From positions 1 to 64,000 of the forward strand of contig JAFCMP010000014.1 of assembly GCA_017506865.1 (NCBI GenBank): DNA of 64,000 nucleotides. The letters run 5' to 3'. The notes under the pieces are model-generated. The model saw only the letters and a program-made list of their open reading frames with translations. It was not told the origin of the DNA and searched no databases. Shown here one piece after another: positions 43,744 through 54,209 of this stretch (positions are counted from its first letter, which is position 1; each line of letters starts with the position of its first letter). This DNA comes from Tribonema minus (taxonomy: Eukaryota; Sar; Xanthophyceae; Tribonematales; Tribonemataceae). A program made the translations under genes and the position numbers.

Positions 43744-46700
43744 TCCGTCCTGATGCTGAGGCTCGCTGCGCCCCCCCCACCCCCCGCGCTCGCTCGTATG
43801 CGCAGGCGCGTCAGCCGCGGCATCAACCCGCGCAGCGTGCGCGTGGCGGTGATCGGCTACCCCAACGTCGGCAAGAGCGCGCTCATTAACCAGCTGGTCG
43901 GCAAGGCGGTCGCCAAGTCGCGCAACCTGCCCGGCGTCACCAAGAAGATCAACTGGATTCGGCTGGGGGGGCAGGACAACCGGGTGCGTGTGCGCTGAGC
44001 GCGCGTGCGCAACAGCCTCGGTGCCAGCCGTTTACAATCCATTCTTGCTGCCTCTGAGCACTTGATGCTGCGCGTTGAGGATATTGGTTATACTTCAAAG
44101 CCATCCATCAAGAAACATTAGAATCAAAGAGATGGTCGATGTGTTGTGTTTGTCGTACGTCAAAGTCATACCACATCAAGAAGCATCAGAATGATTGACA
44201 GTTGATGCGTAGTGACAGCACTGTGATTTGGTGCAGTGCGACGCGCATGCAGACCCCACCACGACGGCGCGATCGTCGGGCAACAGAGCTCTGTTCGCAT
44301 CACAGTGATGCGATTACGCACTCTCAGGACCAAATTGGCTACGTGAACAAGGGCACGCCGTCTGCTGCAGAGCGCAAGGGGGGCTCCGCAGCGCACGCGA
44401 TCGGCGCAGTCGCCGCCTGCGGCGCTCACGTCGTCCTTGCGCCTGTGCTTCTCTCACAGAGCTTGCAGTTTCTTACAAGGCGCAGCGAACGCGCACACGC
44501 GCCATCGCTGGTGGGTGTGCACGTGCGTCCACAATATGCCCGTGCGGCGGCAACTGAGCTTGTGCAGCGTGACAATCATCGCGCGCTTCACCCAGCTGTC
44601 AGTCTCACACGTGGAGATGCCGCGGATGCAGGCGAAGCCAACACAGACGTTGTCCGCGTCTCACACAACAGCCAGGCTGAGTCCCTCCCCCCCCCCCCCC
44701 CCTCTTCCCCCTTCACGCCAGATCGACCAAGAACTCGAGCTCCTGGACTCCCCGGGCATCATACCCGCCAAGCAGGAGGATCAGGAGAGCGCGCTGAAGC
44801 TGGCCATCTGCAACGACATCGGACAGGCCAGCTACGACCCGCAGCGCGTCTCCGCCGCCATGGTCGACTGCCTCGTGGAGACGGCCATCCAGTTCCCGGG
44901 TGAGCGCGCGCTTCAACTGCTGTAAACTTGCCGGTGCAACTGTCGCTGCTGCCATGACTGTCGCTGCGACGGCGGCTGTACCTGTAGACTGAGGCGTGTT
45001 GCGCAGCTCGCAGCGCTGGTACGCGGCTCCGCACACGGCATGCGCTCGCGAATTGGGCGCGCACCGCACGCATGCGCGCTGTGACGGCGTGTGCATTGCA
45101 GAAGGCGTGAGTGGTGATGCCGTCGCGTGCCGTTGAAGTGACTGTTGCATGCGGCAGCGATCGTCGCGCGCCGCTCGCGCGGGGCTGCGGCGGCGCTTCC
45201 GCGGGCGACAGCGCTGCCGCCGCCGCTGCCGCGCCCCCACCACGGCAGCAGCTGCTGCTGCGTGCAGCACCGCTCAGGCACTCAAACGCGCACTTCTTGG
45301 CGAAGCGTGCGAGTTGCTACGCCCCCCCCCTCAGTCTCGTGCGTGTCCGGGCCTGACGCTGCTCCACGCTGTCTCTCACGCCCGCGTGCGCGATGCGCAG
45401 GCTACGTGGACCTGAAGGCCATAACGCGCCGCTACGACCTCGACCCGCGGCGCTGCACGGGCGAGGAGTTCCTGCACGCGGTCGCCGCGCGCCTGTACCA
45501 CGGCCAGGTCAACGCGGCGGCGGACAGGTGAGCGCGCGCACACCTCTTTATCATTTCATACATGTGTAGGTTTTTGTTGAAGTGTGGCACGCGGTCGCCG
45601 CGCGCCTGCGCCACGGCCAGGTCAACGCTGCGGCGGACAGGTGAGCGCGCGCGTACGCACACACCTCTGTACTGCACCGCCGTCTGTACGTTTGTGGTGT
45701 TGGCGTTTCGTACATGTGTAGGCTCTCGTCAAAGTGTGGTGTGATTGGCGTGCACGGTGCCGCGCCAGTGCCACTGCGGCATCGCAGCAGTCGAGATGCA
45801 GGCGCTCACGCGCGCTACCGGCGCAGGCGCAGCGGGGTTCGCAGCTCAGTCGTGAGTGCACGCGGCGCTGGTGACCATGTTGCGCGGCGCATGTCACCTG
45901 TGCACCGCACCACAACTTACACAACGCATTGTAGACGAGGCAGCAGGGCAGATTGTTGTTGATCGGCTTTGGCGCGGAACGAGTGCGACGTAGGGTGGCT
46001 GAGTCCCAATGCACATGCGCGCGTTGCGCTGCGGGCTGCCGGCAGGCTCCCATTGACGCTTTCACCACACCTATCGTGCCTCCACCCCACGGAGCGCTTG
46101 CGCGAGCGTTGCACGCTGTCGCTGTGGTCGATGTATTTCGTCTGTCATTCACTCATGTCTTGCTGTGGGGCTGCTGGGCGACTTCCGGCGCGGCTTCTTC
46201 ATGTCGTGGACTTGCTTACATCCTAACCCCCACAGTACATTGTAACACTATCCATCAGCAGACTTGGAGCACATTCAAACCCATCACACCGCGCGCGTTT
46301 GCATCTGTGCATGCGGCGCAGGCTGCTGGGAGACTTCCGGCGCGGCTTCTTCATTTCGTGGACCTACATTCTAACTCTGCAGTAATACTATCCGTCAGCA
46401 GACATGGAGCACTTACATACCATACCCATCACGCCGCGCGTTTGCATCCGCGCACTGCTGGGAGACTTGCGGCGCGGCTTCTTCATTTCGTGGACTTACA
46501 ACATCTCAACTCTGCAGTACACTGTAATACTGTCCACCGCCAGATATGGACCAATCATACCCATCATACGGCGCGCGTTGCATCCGCGCATGCCCGCTTG
46601 CTCAGGCTGCTGGGCGACTTCCGGCGCGGCTTCTTCGGCGCCATCGCGCTGGAGGCGCCGCCGTCGCTGGATGAGACCAACAGCCTGCGCCTCAAGACGA

Positions 46701-46852
46701 AAGCGGCGGGCGCGCGCGGTGATGGCGACGATAGCGCGATGTGGCAGCCCGCCGAGCCGCAGGCGCAGCAGGCAGACGCCATCGCGCAGGCGACGCGCGC
46801 CATACAGGACCAGCGCGAGTACATTGGCGCCGGCGATTTCGAGGGGTGGTGA
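39033..46852 (+). CDS. rbgA: RbgA/YlqF circularly permuted GTPase, probably plastid
   Basis: Large-subunit ribosome assembly GTPase (family knowledge). Exons 39033-39295, 40080-40283, 41680-41776, 42526-42569, 43806-43983, 44722-44899, 45401-45527 and 46606-46852 all join in phase: 445 aa. The permuted order G4-G5-G1-G2-G3 is visible: INWYPGHIAKAERTL and DVVVEVRDARIPIST, then a G4 region reading MARSD where NKxD is usual, G5-like VDSKRG, G1 GYPNVGKS, G2 PGVTKK, G3 DSPG. The C-terminal part (FRRGFFGAIALE) matches the family tail. Residues 1-31 look like a signal peptide (basic start, AAAALISLVACC) followed by CGAFQQ, a phenylalanine-bearing site as in secondary red plastids; I infer plastid import. 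Introns carry repeated exon edges and a LINE fragment. Confidence 0.94.
40220..40460 (+). repeat. Duplicated right edge of RbgA exon 2
   Basis: The last ~60 coding bases of exon 2 with the start of the intron (CTGGTGGTGGTCATGGCGCG through GACTGGAAGAGGTGGGG, 40221-40289) reappear at 40393-40453 with a few changes and a small deletion. The spacer itself contains a doubled ATGAATTCAGGTCTGGTGGT. Confidence 0.85.
40696..40962 (+). mobile_element. Short LINE copy sharing the 3' end of the 22.8-24.5 kb element
   Basis: 267 bp in RbgA intron 2, near-identical to 24209-24462: CTCGGCACTGTCGGCAGCGC through the stop of the element and on to GAGAATTAATAAAAAGTGCA. It has about 13 bp (near 40895) that the first copy lacks, so the two are independent insertions of one family. 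Strongly 5'-truncated, as is typical of target-primed insertion. Confidence 0.9.
45474..45740 (+). repeat. Duplicated right edge of RbgA exon 7
   Basis: GCACGCGGTCGCCGCGCGCC through GCGGACAG and the donor GTGAGCGCGCGC occurs at 45475-45540 (used) and 45587-45652 (in the intron), offset 112 bp. Intron bases after the donor are copied too (ACATGTGTAGG at 45561 and 45712). Confidence 0.9.
46168..46650 (+). repeat. Four copies of RbgA exon 8 left edge
   Basis: GCTGCTGGGCGACTTCCGGC and GCGGCTTCTTC occurs at about 46170, 46321, 46454 and 46606, at 134-152-bp spacing. The first three diverge after the TTCTTC into related intron sequence (TTTCGTGGACCTACA-like). Only the fourth continues into the conserved tail. 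The second copy is preceded by an acceptable CGCAG acceptor. Confidence 0.88.
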
Positions 46853-47857
46853 CGCGCTCTCTGTGAATACGACTGTTTCGATTTTTTGTAACGGTCGTCG
46901 GACTAGTGCACTTTTTTCGTCTTTTTTATTGGTGGTGTGGTCTGTGTGCGCTTCGGTTTCCTTGCAGCTGTGATGTGTGTGTGTGTGTTGTGTGTGTGTG
47001 TATCTGCGTTGCTCTCATCTGCTGGTGTGATGTTGTGGTGCAGCGACGGCGCGCACGCGACGGCCATCGCCGCGTCGGCAGCGTGATGGCAGCACATCGC
47101 GATGGCGCGTTTGCTCATGTGAGAGTACTGCTACACAGCTAGCCACAAGTCGTCGGCGTACACTGCTATAGGCTCGATTTTTTTTTTACACGTGTCAGGA
47201 ACGTTCCTGGGGTTCGGCGCCCGGGAAGGCAAAAGGCTTGCTAAACACACACACAGGGAAAAAAAAGCATCATCATGACCTCTCAAGCAGACGCCACGCC
47301 ATTGCTAAAAGGGTGAGAGCTCACGTGCAAAAGCAGCGCACCCCGAATGCACTGGACAGCTCCAGAGATCATGTTTTCTGTCGATCATTCTACCTTCACA
47401 GTTTTTGCATCTGGTTGCCCTGTTGGTCCTGTTGGCATCTCCGTATTGCTGTGCCATTAGCATGGCAAGCTTTGTGAATGTTGTACTGTGCACTCTCGCG
47501 CCAGCGCAAAATGCTCCCTTTCTGCGATCGTCGCCATGTTCAATCAAGTGCTGTTTTTGCTATTCCACGTACAAAGCGCATGGTTTGTCAGCTACGCTGC
47601 ATGCCAACTGTGCGAAATTTTGCTGCAACTTCCGCGTCACGCGGCGTGCATCCTTATTCTTGGTCGGCGGCAGTGGTTCGTCGCGTGTCGCAGATACACG
47701 TGTCATGCTATGTCGGCTGGCACAAGCTCGGAGCGCGGGGGCCCTGCGTTGCCTGGCCTCCACTGCGCAGCATCAGCTGCTCCTCAAGTTCCTTCATTAC
47801 CACCGCGGCTCTGACACCCTGCATCCCTCCCCCCCCTCCCCTTCTTCACGACCACAG
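46853..47857. other. Interval holding the unseen first exon of the next gene
   Basis: TG/GT simple sequence at about 46972-47003. The first coding exon of the TspO-like gene must lie here or farther left. An ATG at 47462 opening MASFVNVVLCTLAPAQ is one candidate, but I cannot prove a join. No other gene is supported. Confidence 0.35.
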
Positions 47858-50285
47858 GCAGAACAATGACGCCGGCCAGCCCTCCCCCGCCGCCCCCCGG
47901 TGGCTCGCCGACAGGGCCGTCACCGCGAACGTGGTCGCCTTCGCGCTCAACTTCGCCGTCGTCGGCGCCAGCAACTTTGGCCTCTGGGGCAAGACCAACA
48001 AGGACGTGAGCGACTCCATCCCCACGCTCACCACCCCCGCCGCCTATGCCTTCAGCATCTGGGGCCTCATCTTCACCAGCGAGACGGCGCTCGTCGTCTG
48101 GCAGGCGCTGCCGCGCAACGCCGGCAACCTCGCGGTGAAGCAGGGGCTCGGGCCGTGGTTCGCCGCCGCGTGCGTGCTGCAGGCGGTCTGGTCGATCGCG
48201 TTTGCGCAGGAGGCGCTCACGCTGTCCGCGGTGATTCTCGTAGGTGAGCAATTGGGGGGCGGGGGGGGGGTTGGGGCATTGTATGCATGTGCTCGTGCGC
48301 AGGGGGGGGGGGGCATGCATGCATGTGCTGTGGGGGGGGGAGGCGGTGGGGGAGAGGGGTAGGGGGGGACGGGAGGGCGTGCATGCATGTGCTGCATGGG
48401 GGTTGGGGCATATGGTATGCATATGCTTGTGCAGCTGACCGCAACAGATGACACCGGCAGCAATTTTGATGCATATCGCCCCAGAAGTGGGGCGGGCGGC
48501 CTGGGTGCAACTGCGTCTGCCCTTCTCTGTGTGGCAATTCTGGCAGCGCCATGAGAGGCCGCGTGCAGTCAGCAGGCTTGTACATGCGTGCGACAAGGCG
48601 TTCACGTCGCTCGCTCGCGAACCACTTCGCCGATTCGAACACAAAGCAACAAAACCACTACACACACCAATCAAAGAACTGTCGCTCACCTTCATCCCCC
48701 CCCCTCCCCCCTCACCCCCCCCCCTCTCACCCCCCCCCCCAACCCCCACCACTCACGCAGGCATCGCGGTGTGCCTGGGCAAGGCGAGCGCGAACCTCGC
48801 GGGGTTCCGCGCGCGCGGCGCCGCGTGGTTCGACCACCTCATACTGCACGCGCCCATCGGCCTGCACGCGGGCTGGACGTGCGCGGCGGCGCTCGTCAAC
48901 ATCAACCTCGCGGCGGCGCAGACGTCGGGCGTCGCGGCGCAGGTGTGTATGCATGCAGGACGTGTGCCATTTGGCTACATATGTGCTGTTTTTACAAGTG
49001 TGCGCGCCCAGGTGTTGTCGATACGACGCGTCTCGGTGCCTGTGCGACACATCAAACTCGCGGCGGCGCAGACGTCGGGCGTCGCTTCGCAGGTATGTAT
49101 GTATGTATGCAGGGCGTGTGCCGTGTGGCGAAGTTGATTGCAAGGGATTCGTCGGTGCGCAGTGAGACACTCTCTTGAAAGTTGCATCTCTCTTACAAGT
49201 TGTATCGAGGCACATGCAGTTTAGAGTTCTGGTAGCAAGCTTGGACATTTTTTGCAGCCTAAGCGAGAATCGATGAAAAGCACAGGGGGAGGCGTGCACG
49301 AGATTGGTCATCGTTGATCTGAAAAGAAGGTGAAGTTGTGGGGGAGAGTGCGAGCGCTTCGGGGTGCATGGCGCCGGCTGTCTGTTGAGCATGGCTGCTT
49401 GCGGAAAGCGGTGATGCTCCTCTTTGGGTACAGACATGGAGGAGGCTTTTCACGTAAACGCTATGCATTAGACTGTCCAATGTCCATGGATGGCGCTTGA
49501 AGAGTCTGGTTGAGGCGCCACCGTCTGAAAACATGTGGTGCAAAATCGCAGTGCCGGGTGGAGGGTAGGGTTAGGGTTAGGGTTAGCTGCCATTAGGTCT
49601 CCATGTAACGCAACGCCTCTGCTCTCAGCAGCATCATGTCAGGGCGACGACGGGCTAACTAACTCTCTGGAAGTCCTCGCACATCCCATAGAAATGAATG
49701 ATACCACGAGGTAGAAAACCACGGCACGTATCGGGCGCGATCAACTTCAACAAAGGCAGGCACACTCACCGCATCATAGGTCACAACACTTGAAGATGTC
49801 ACAATTGGCGAGTGGAGATATGCACTTCAAGAACACCACACGGCTCGCCACAGCGCACATGACCCACACTACGTGTGCGCGTACATCACAGGAACCTCAA
49901 CATTGAAGTACGCATGCGCCGCGCACGTCATGGCGGCCGTCATCACATGACCCGCACACGCCCCGCGCGCACGCACGTGTGCACGTACCTCAACACATGC
50001 TCACCATTGAATTATGCACACACCGCGCAGGTCACAGCGGCCATCGTCACCGTCTTCGCCGCCGCCGCCGCGGCCGCCGTCTACGGCGTGGTCCTCCTCG
50101 ACCCCGCCTTCCTCGCCGCCGTCGTGTGGGCGCTCGCCGCGATCGTCGCCAACGACGGCGGCTACCGCGACGCGCTGCTCGGCAAGGAGGTCGCGCGTGG
50201 CCTCACGGGCGCCATCACCGTCATCTGGGTCGGCCTGCTCGCGCTGCAGGTGGTGGCGGTCGCGGCGCGGCGGCTGCGCAAGTAG
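47858..50285 (+). CDS. Tryptophan-rich TspO/MBR-like membrane protein (5' exon not found)
   Basis: Polytopic membrane protein resembling the bacterial 'tryptophan-rich sensory protein'/TspO-MBR group; ligand and role unknown here. Exons 47858-48243, 48761-48942 and 50031-50285 join in phase; the first entered by an acceptor (CCACAG), so an upstream exon with the ATG is missing from my model. About 274 residues are seen with six or more hydrophobic segments. Family-like features: PTLTTPAAYAFSIWGLIFTS near the second membrane segment, GLGPWFAAACVLQAVWSIAF, HAPIGLHAGWTCAAALVNIN, and a last segment before the basic end AARRLRK. The first intron has G runs after its donor and C runs before its acceptor. 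Two decayed copies of the last exon lie at 51.4 and 59.7 kb. Confidence 0.65.
48895..49125 (+). repeat. Duplicated right edge of TspO-like exon 2
   Basis: ACATCAACCTCGCGGCGGCG through GTCGCGGCGCAG and the donor region GTGTGTATGCATGCAGG (48899-48960) recur at 49049-49110 with GTATGTATGTATGCAGG after the edge, offset 150 bp. Confidence 0.88.
49162..49285 (+). mobile_element. Diverged LINE 3'-tail copy
   Basis: GAGACACTCTCTTG through TTTGCAGCCTAAGCGAGAAT and CGATGAAAAGCACA parallels the tail of the copies at 24360-24462 and 40849-40962. It lies in intron 2 of the TspO-like gene. Confidence 0.6.
49564..49586. repeat. Telomere-like TTAGGG block
   Basis: About four TTAGGG units in intron 2 of the TspO-like gene, followed by AGCTGCC. 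Confidence 0.9.
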
Positions 50286-50348
50286 GGCGGCGGCGCGGCA
50301 GAAGTGCCGCCGCCGCGCTTGCGGCACGGGCCGGTAGAGGCGGTCGAG

Positions 50349-50400
<52 letters not shown>

Positions 50401-51413
50401 GCCGCCGCTGCTGCCGCAATGGCGAGCGCGCTGTGGGTAGCAAGGACACAGCATTGCAGCAGCGACTGGCGCGTCAGTTAGCCGACCTCAGCCTTGAGCG
50501 GTGATGCGGTGATGCGCGCTCTTTTAGGGGGGCTGGCTGCTGTGGCACCCAGGACGGACGCGTGCAGCTCTACTTCAAATACATCTGTACAGGCGTTGCT
50601 GGGGACGGCCAGCGCCCCCGCGCGCCGGTGCGCTTCGGCAGTTCAGCCGTGCACTGGCAGCAATTCAACAAGGGCGCTGGCAGTTCAGCGGTGCACCGGC
50701 AGTTCAGCTCTATTTGTACGTCTCATTGCGTGTACGCGCTCGATGCGCGGCAGCGCGTTCTTGGTCGAGGAAGTTTTGCGATAGAAGCGACTAGCGCGCA
50801 CGACGCGCGTGGCCCACACTCGATCTGATAATGTACATACGCGCCCCATGCTTTGCGGAATCGTGCAATGGCGCGCACTTTTCGCTTGTCAATGGGACAT
50901 TGTTGAATCCTTTGATGCTGCCATACTTTCACGGGGCTCACGTGATGCGAGAGGTTGTGATGTGGTGACTCTCCCCTGGGCGCATCTGTTCTGTTAGTGC
51001 GAGCGATGCAATGTCACACATCTGGCCTGCACTTGCTGAGGCGGCAGTGCACAACGGGGAGATCTCGTAGACAACACGCCGCAGGCGCGCAGGCGCCTTG
51101 TGCGGCAGTCACGCAGAAAGCGCCTTCCTCATCTTGTCTGCAGTCCACATGCAAATACTTCGAAGTATTGCATTCCCCAGATTGATTCCATGGAGGCTCA
51201 CAGGGATGGACGCTGACTGCAGCGCTTGAGCGAACGACGGGCGCGAGCGTTTCACTTGACCAGGCCTAGGTCACGCATCCCAGACAAGCTCTACGATACG
51301 ATGCGTGCAGCACAAAGGGCGTGTCATTCGCAGTCCACGGAACGAGGGCGGCGGTGGCGTGGCGCGCGCGCGCCACAGTCCGCGCCAGCAGGCCTCGAAC
51401 CAGGGTTTATCTA
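50286..51413. other. 3' flank with CTG microsatellite
   Basis: Perfect CTG run of about 16 units at 50351-50400, preceded by GCC-rich sequence just after the TspO-like stop. A local repeat with GGCAGTTCAGC and GTGCA (50637-50710) follows. No gene supported. Confidence 0.6.
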
Positions 51414-51424
51414 TAAGCTGTTTG

Positions 51425-51614
51425 TCACAGTACTTGAATCATGAATGTCAGGAGCGGTACCGATGATGATTGTCGATGCTGGCACATGGCACTACGGGCG
51501 CAATGGGCGTCGCAGCGCATGGTGGCCATCGTCACGCTGTGCGCCGCTGCCGTCGCGGCCAGCGCCTTGGGGTCCGTGCTCCTCGACCCCGCCGCCCTCG
51601 TTGCCGTCGCGTAG
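51425..51614 (+). pseudogene. Relic of TspO-like last exon
   Basis: VAIVTLCAAAVAA and SVLLDPAALVAVA correspond to AAIVTVFAAAAAA and VVLLDPAFLAAVV of the intact exon at 50031. The frame stops at 51612-51614 in place of the conserved WAL. Nothing upstream of the exon is conserved, so it cannot be a full gene. Confidence 0.8.
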
Positions 51615-52647
51615 CACCTTGAACTTGCAGCAAAAAAGGGTGTGCGCAGATGCTGGACTAGACAACAGAGTTTCTTGTGGTAGGTAGTGGGTTCATTGAG
51701 TTCTCGCTGGTTCTGTTTTGAAAAACAGCGCAGCCGTCGCAGCACTGCAGTGGGTACCTTTGTTGCTTCAAGAAAGCCGGTAATTTGCCAACTGCGCTGC
51801 TCTCTGGAAAGCATCATGCTGTGGCATGCACGGAATCGATCCAACCAGCGTGCGTTGCAACATGGGCAATTGAAGTAGTGTTGCAGATACTTGGGGCAAT
51901 TAAGTCCCTAACCGCCTCACTCACAGCAGCATTGCTTTGAGCTCGCGCACTGTGGCTTGTTGTACTCCCTCGCCGTACACTTGTGAACTCGGTCTTCTAC
52001 TTGCCCGCTCAGTGTGAGCGGTGGGTGCACGATCACAATTCTCTAGACGTTACACGACAGAGGCAGCTGCCAGGCATCAGCTGCACCCATTCGGCCTCGT
52101 GCACGATGCAGCCCGGCCTTCGCGGCGTGTCAGCGTCCCATAGAGCGAGCGGCCAGCGCGACGCAGACATTTACGGTGTCAGACGCTTACAGTCTAGGTG
52201 TGGGAGACGCCTCTTGGTGCAATTACATGCCCCCCCCCGCGCCACATGCCCCGCGCCGCCTCATGTGCAGCTGCACTACAGGTCCTCAAGGGGACAATCT
52301 CGCCTCTATCCCCCCCCCCCCTGGGAGCCCTGCCTGGCATCAGCGCTGCACCTCGCTCGCGCTCCGCTGCCGCGGCCGGCGGCAACAACGCATCGATGGT
52401 GTTTGTAGCGTACACTCTGCGCAGCTGCTGCAGCTGGCGGCGGCGTTGCTGCCCGCACGCGCTGCGCTCACGGTGCAGGCGTTGCAATGCACATCAGTGC
52501 CTATACGACACCAGCGACGCTAAGGCGCTACGTCGCTGCACACACACAGTATTGTGCAGGCGCGGCGATGCGTTGCGTCGACAGCACCCGGGCAGCGCAG
52601 ACGCCGTGGGCCCGGCGCGCTGCGTGTTGCGCGCTGCGCTGCCGCCC

Positions 52648-52867
52648 TCACGCGCCGCGCTCGAGGCGCGCCAGCATGATGGCGTGGCCGCCCGCGTCGC
52701 GCCCGAGGTGTGCGCTCGCATCCCTGTAGCCCATGCCCTCGTAGAACGGCAGCAGGCCGCCGCCGCCATTGTCGAGCACCGTGATGACGGCGTAGCCGAC
52801 GCCCATGGCGGCGAGCTCCGACATGCACGCCAGGAAGAGCCTGCGGCCCAGGTCGAAGCCGCGGTAC
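52648..52867 (-). pseudogene. Orphan last exon of GNAT acetyltransferase (copy C)
   Basis: Encodes RYRGFDLGRRLFLACMSE... to HAIMLARLERGA and a stop, the C-terminal half of a GNAT fold. It retains the R-x-x-G-x-G acetyl-CoA loop and an intact acceptor at 52868. Unit C ends before exons 2 and 3, so no upstream coding partner exists nearby. Either a relic or an exon that could be captured by splicing from the neighbouring copy A. Confidence 0.65.
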
Positions 52868-54209
52868 CTGTGTGCGTCGAGCGGCGGCAGCGGTGGTGGG
52901 CGGGGGGTGAGCCTGCTGGTTGTTTTACCCCGTAGGGAGGTGCTGATGGTTTGGCAAGCCGGGACGGGCGCGCGTGCAGCGCAGTCTGAGATGGCGTTGC
53001 CTGCTGCAGAGCATTGCCGCATTGTCGACGACAGTGACATTAGTGCCGCAGCAGCAAGTCAAGCATATGCCTGACACGCCGTGGCAGGCGCCCGTGCCGC
53101 TGCAGCTTGCCGAGCAGCCTGATCACCCCGCAGACAATGCCCACAAGAAAGGGTGCTGACCACCCCCCCAAAACAATTTGCGGTCTACTTTGAAGCTGCG
53201 ATCGCCCATGAGCATGACTTGCGCCAGCATGGTGATGTGAGCGCTGCTAATGTAGATGTATCCACGACATGACTATAGTCCAGGATGTTGATGATGCTGA
53301 CACACGCGTTTCACAAGCAGGTGTCTGCAACATCTAATGTACTTGAGCTCCCGGTCAGACATGTCCACGCGTGCATTCATGTAATAATCATGTAGGGAGG
53401 GAGCAAGTGTTTCTTTGCAACTCAGCAGACAGACGCAGTGTGGGACTCACGCAGCTTCAACATCCCCATTGCTGCTACAATGATCCGAAGCTCACGCTGA
53501 GAGGCAGCACCTGTGCGCTGTGCTGCAGCGACACCGAGCCTGGTACTCGTAGACATGGGCAATGATAACCCTCGGCGATGTTCGGATGCATGCACGCCGG
53601 CAGATGAGCACTGCGCGAACCGATACAGCTGGGGCGTCACTTCCGACGCTGAAGCGCTTCAAGATATCACGTACGAGCGCACAAACTCCGCAGCAGCCCA
53701 CCGCCCGATCCGCGCACATGCGCACACAGCCAGGGCGCGTGGCGCAGCTTGCGGTGGAGCACTGAGGCGGCATGTCACCACCTTTGTTTACGTCTGTATG
53801 TCACGAGCGATGTGTGTGCGCCGGCTTCAGATGCGCCACGTACAGTAGCGTCAAAACGCTTGCGCGTGAGGCTCTTCTCATTTGACTGGCGGCAGCAGCA
53901 CGCCTGCGATCCCCCGCACACAACGCGAGCTATGAGTTTACATAACTGTGGCCACAAATACTCGCATCTCTGCAAAGCGCCAAGGAACTAGAAGCGCACA
54001 TGCATGTGGACCCTCTGTGCCGTGCATCAGTCGTCAGCACTGCCTGATACGGTCCTCCGTCGGCCACCGCCAAGGGGTACGCTTCAGTGCGGGGGGGAGG
54101 GGGGGGGGGGGAGGCGGCAGACCCCAAGATTGCCAGAGTATTCGCCAAAGGTTCAGAGACACCAGCAGCGTGAAAATTCCTGCTCGGTTGCCATGGTGGA
54201 CCAGCGGTC

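Larger units (their letters stand above)
51414..54140. repeat. Segmental repeat unit C
   Basis: Aligns in order with 59690-62515: the TspO-like relic, an intergenic piece (GCATCATGCTGTGGCATG at 51810 and 60108), an acetyltransferase last exon on the minus strand, then about 1.3 kb of intron-like sequence. It breaks off near 54140 after a G run, before the exon 3 present in units A and B, and joins the left part of unit A. Confidence 0.8.

Noticed and set aside
47305-47547. Minus-strand zinc-knuckle-like frame (CKNCEG...CPVHSGC)
   Set aside because: Isolated, no ATG-led context with splice partners, and Cys/His spacing fits no family I know.
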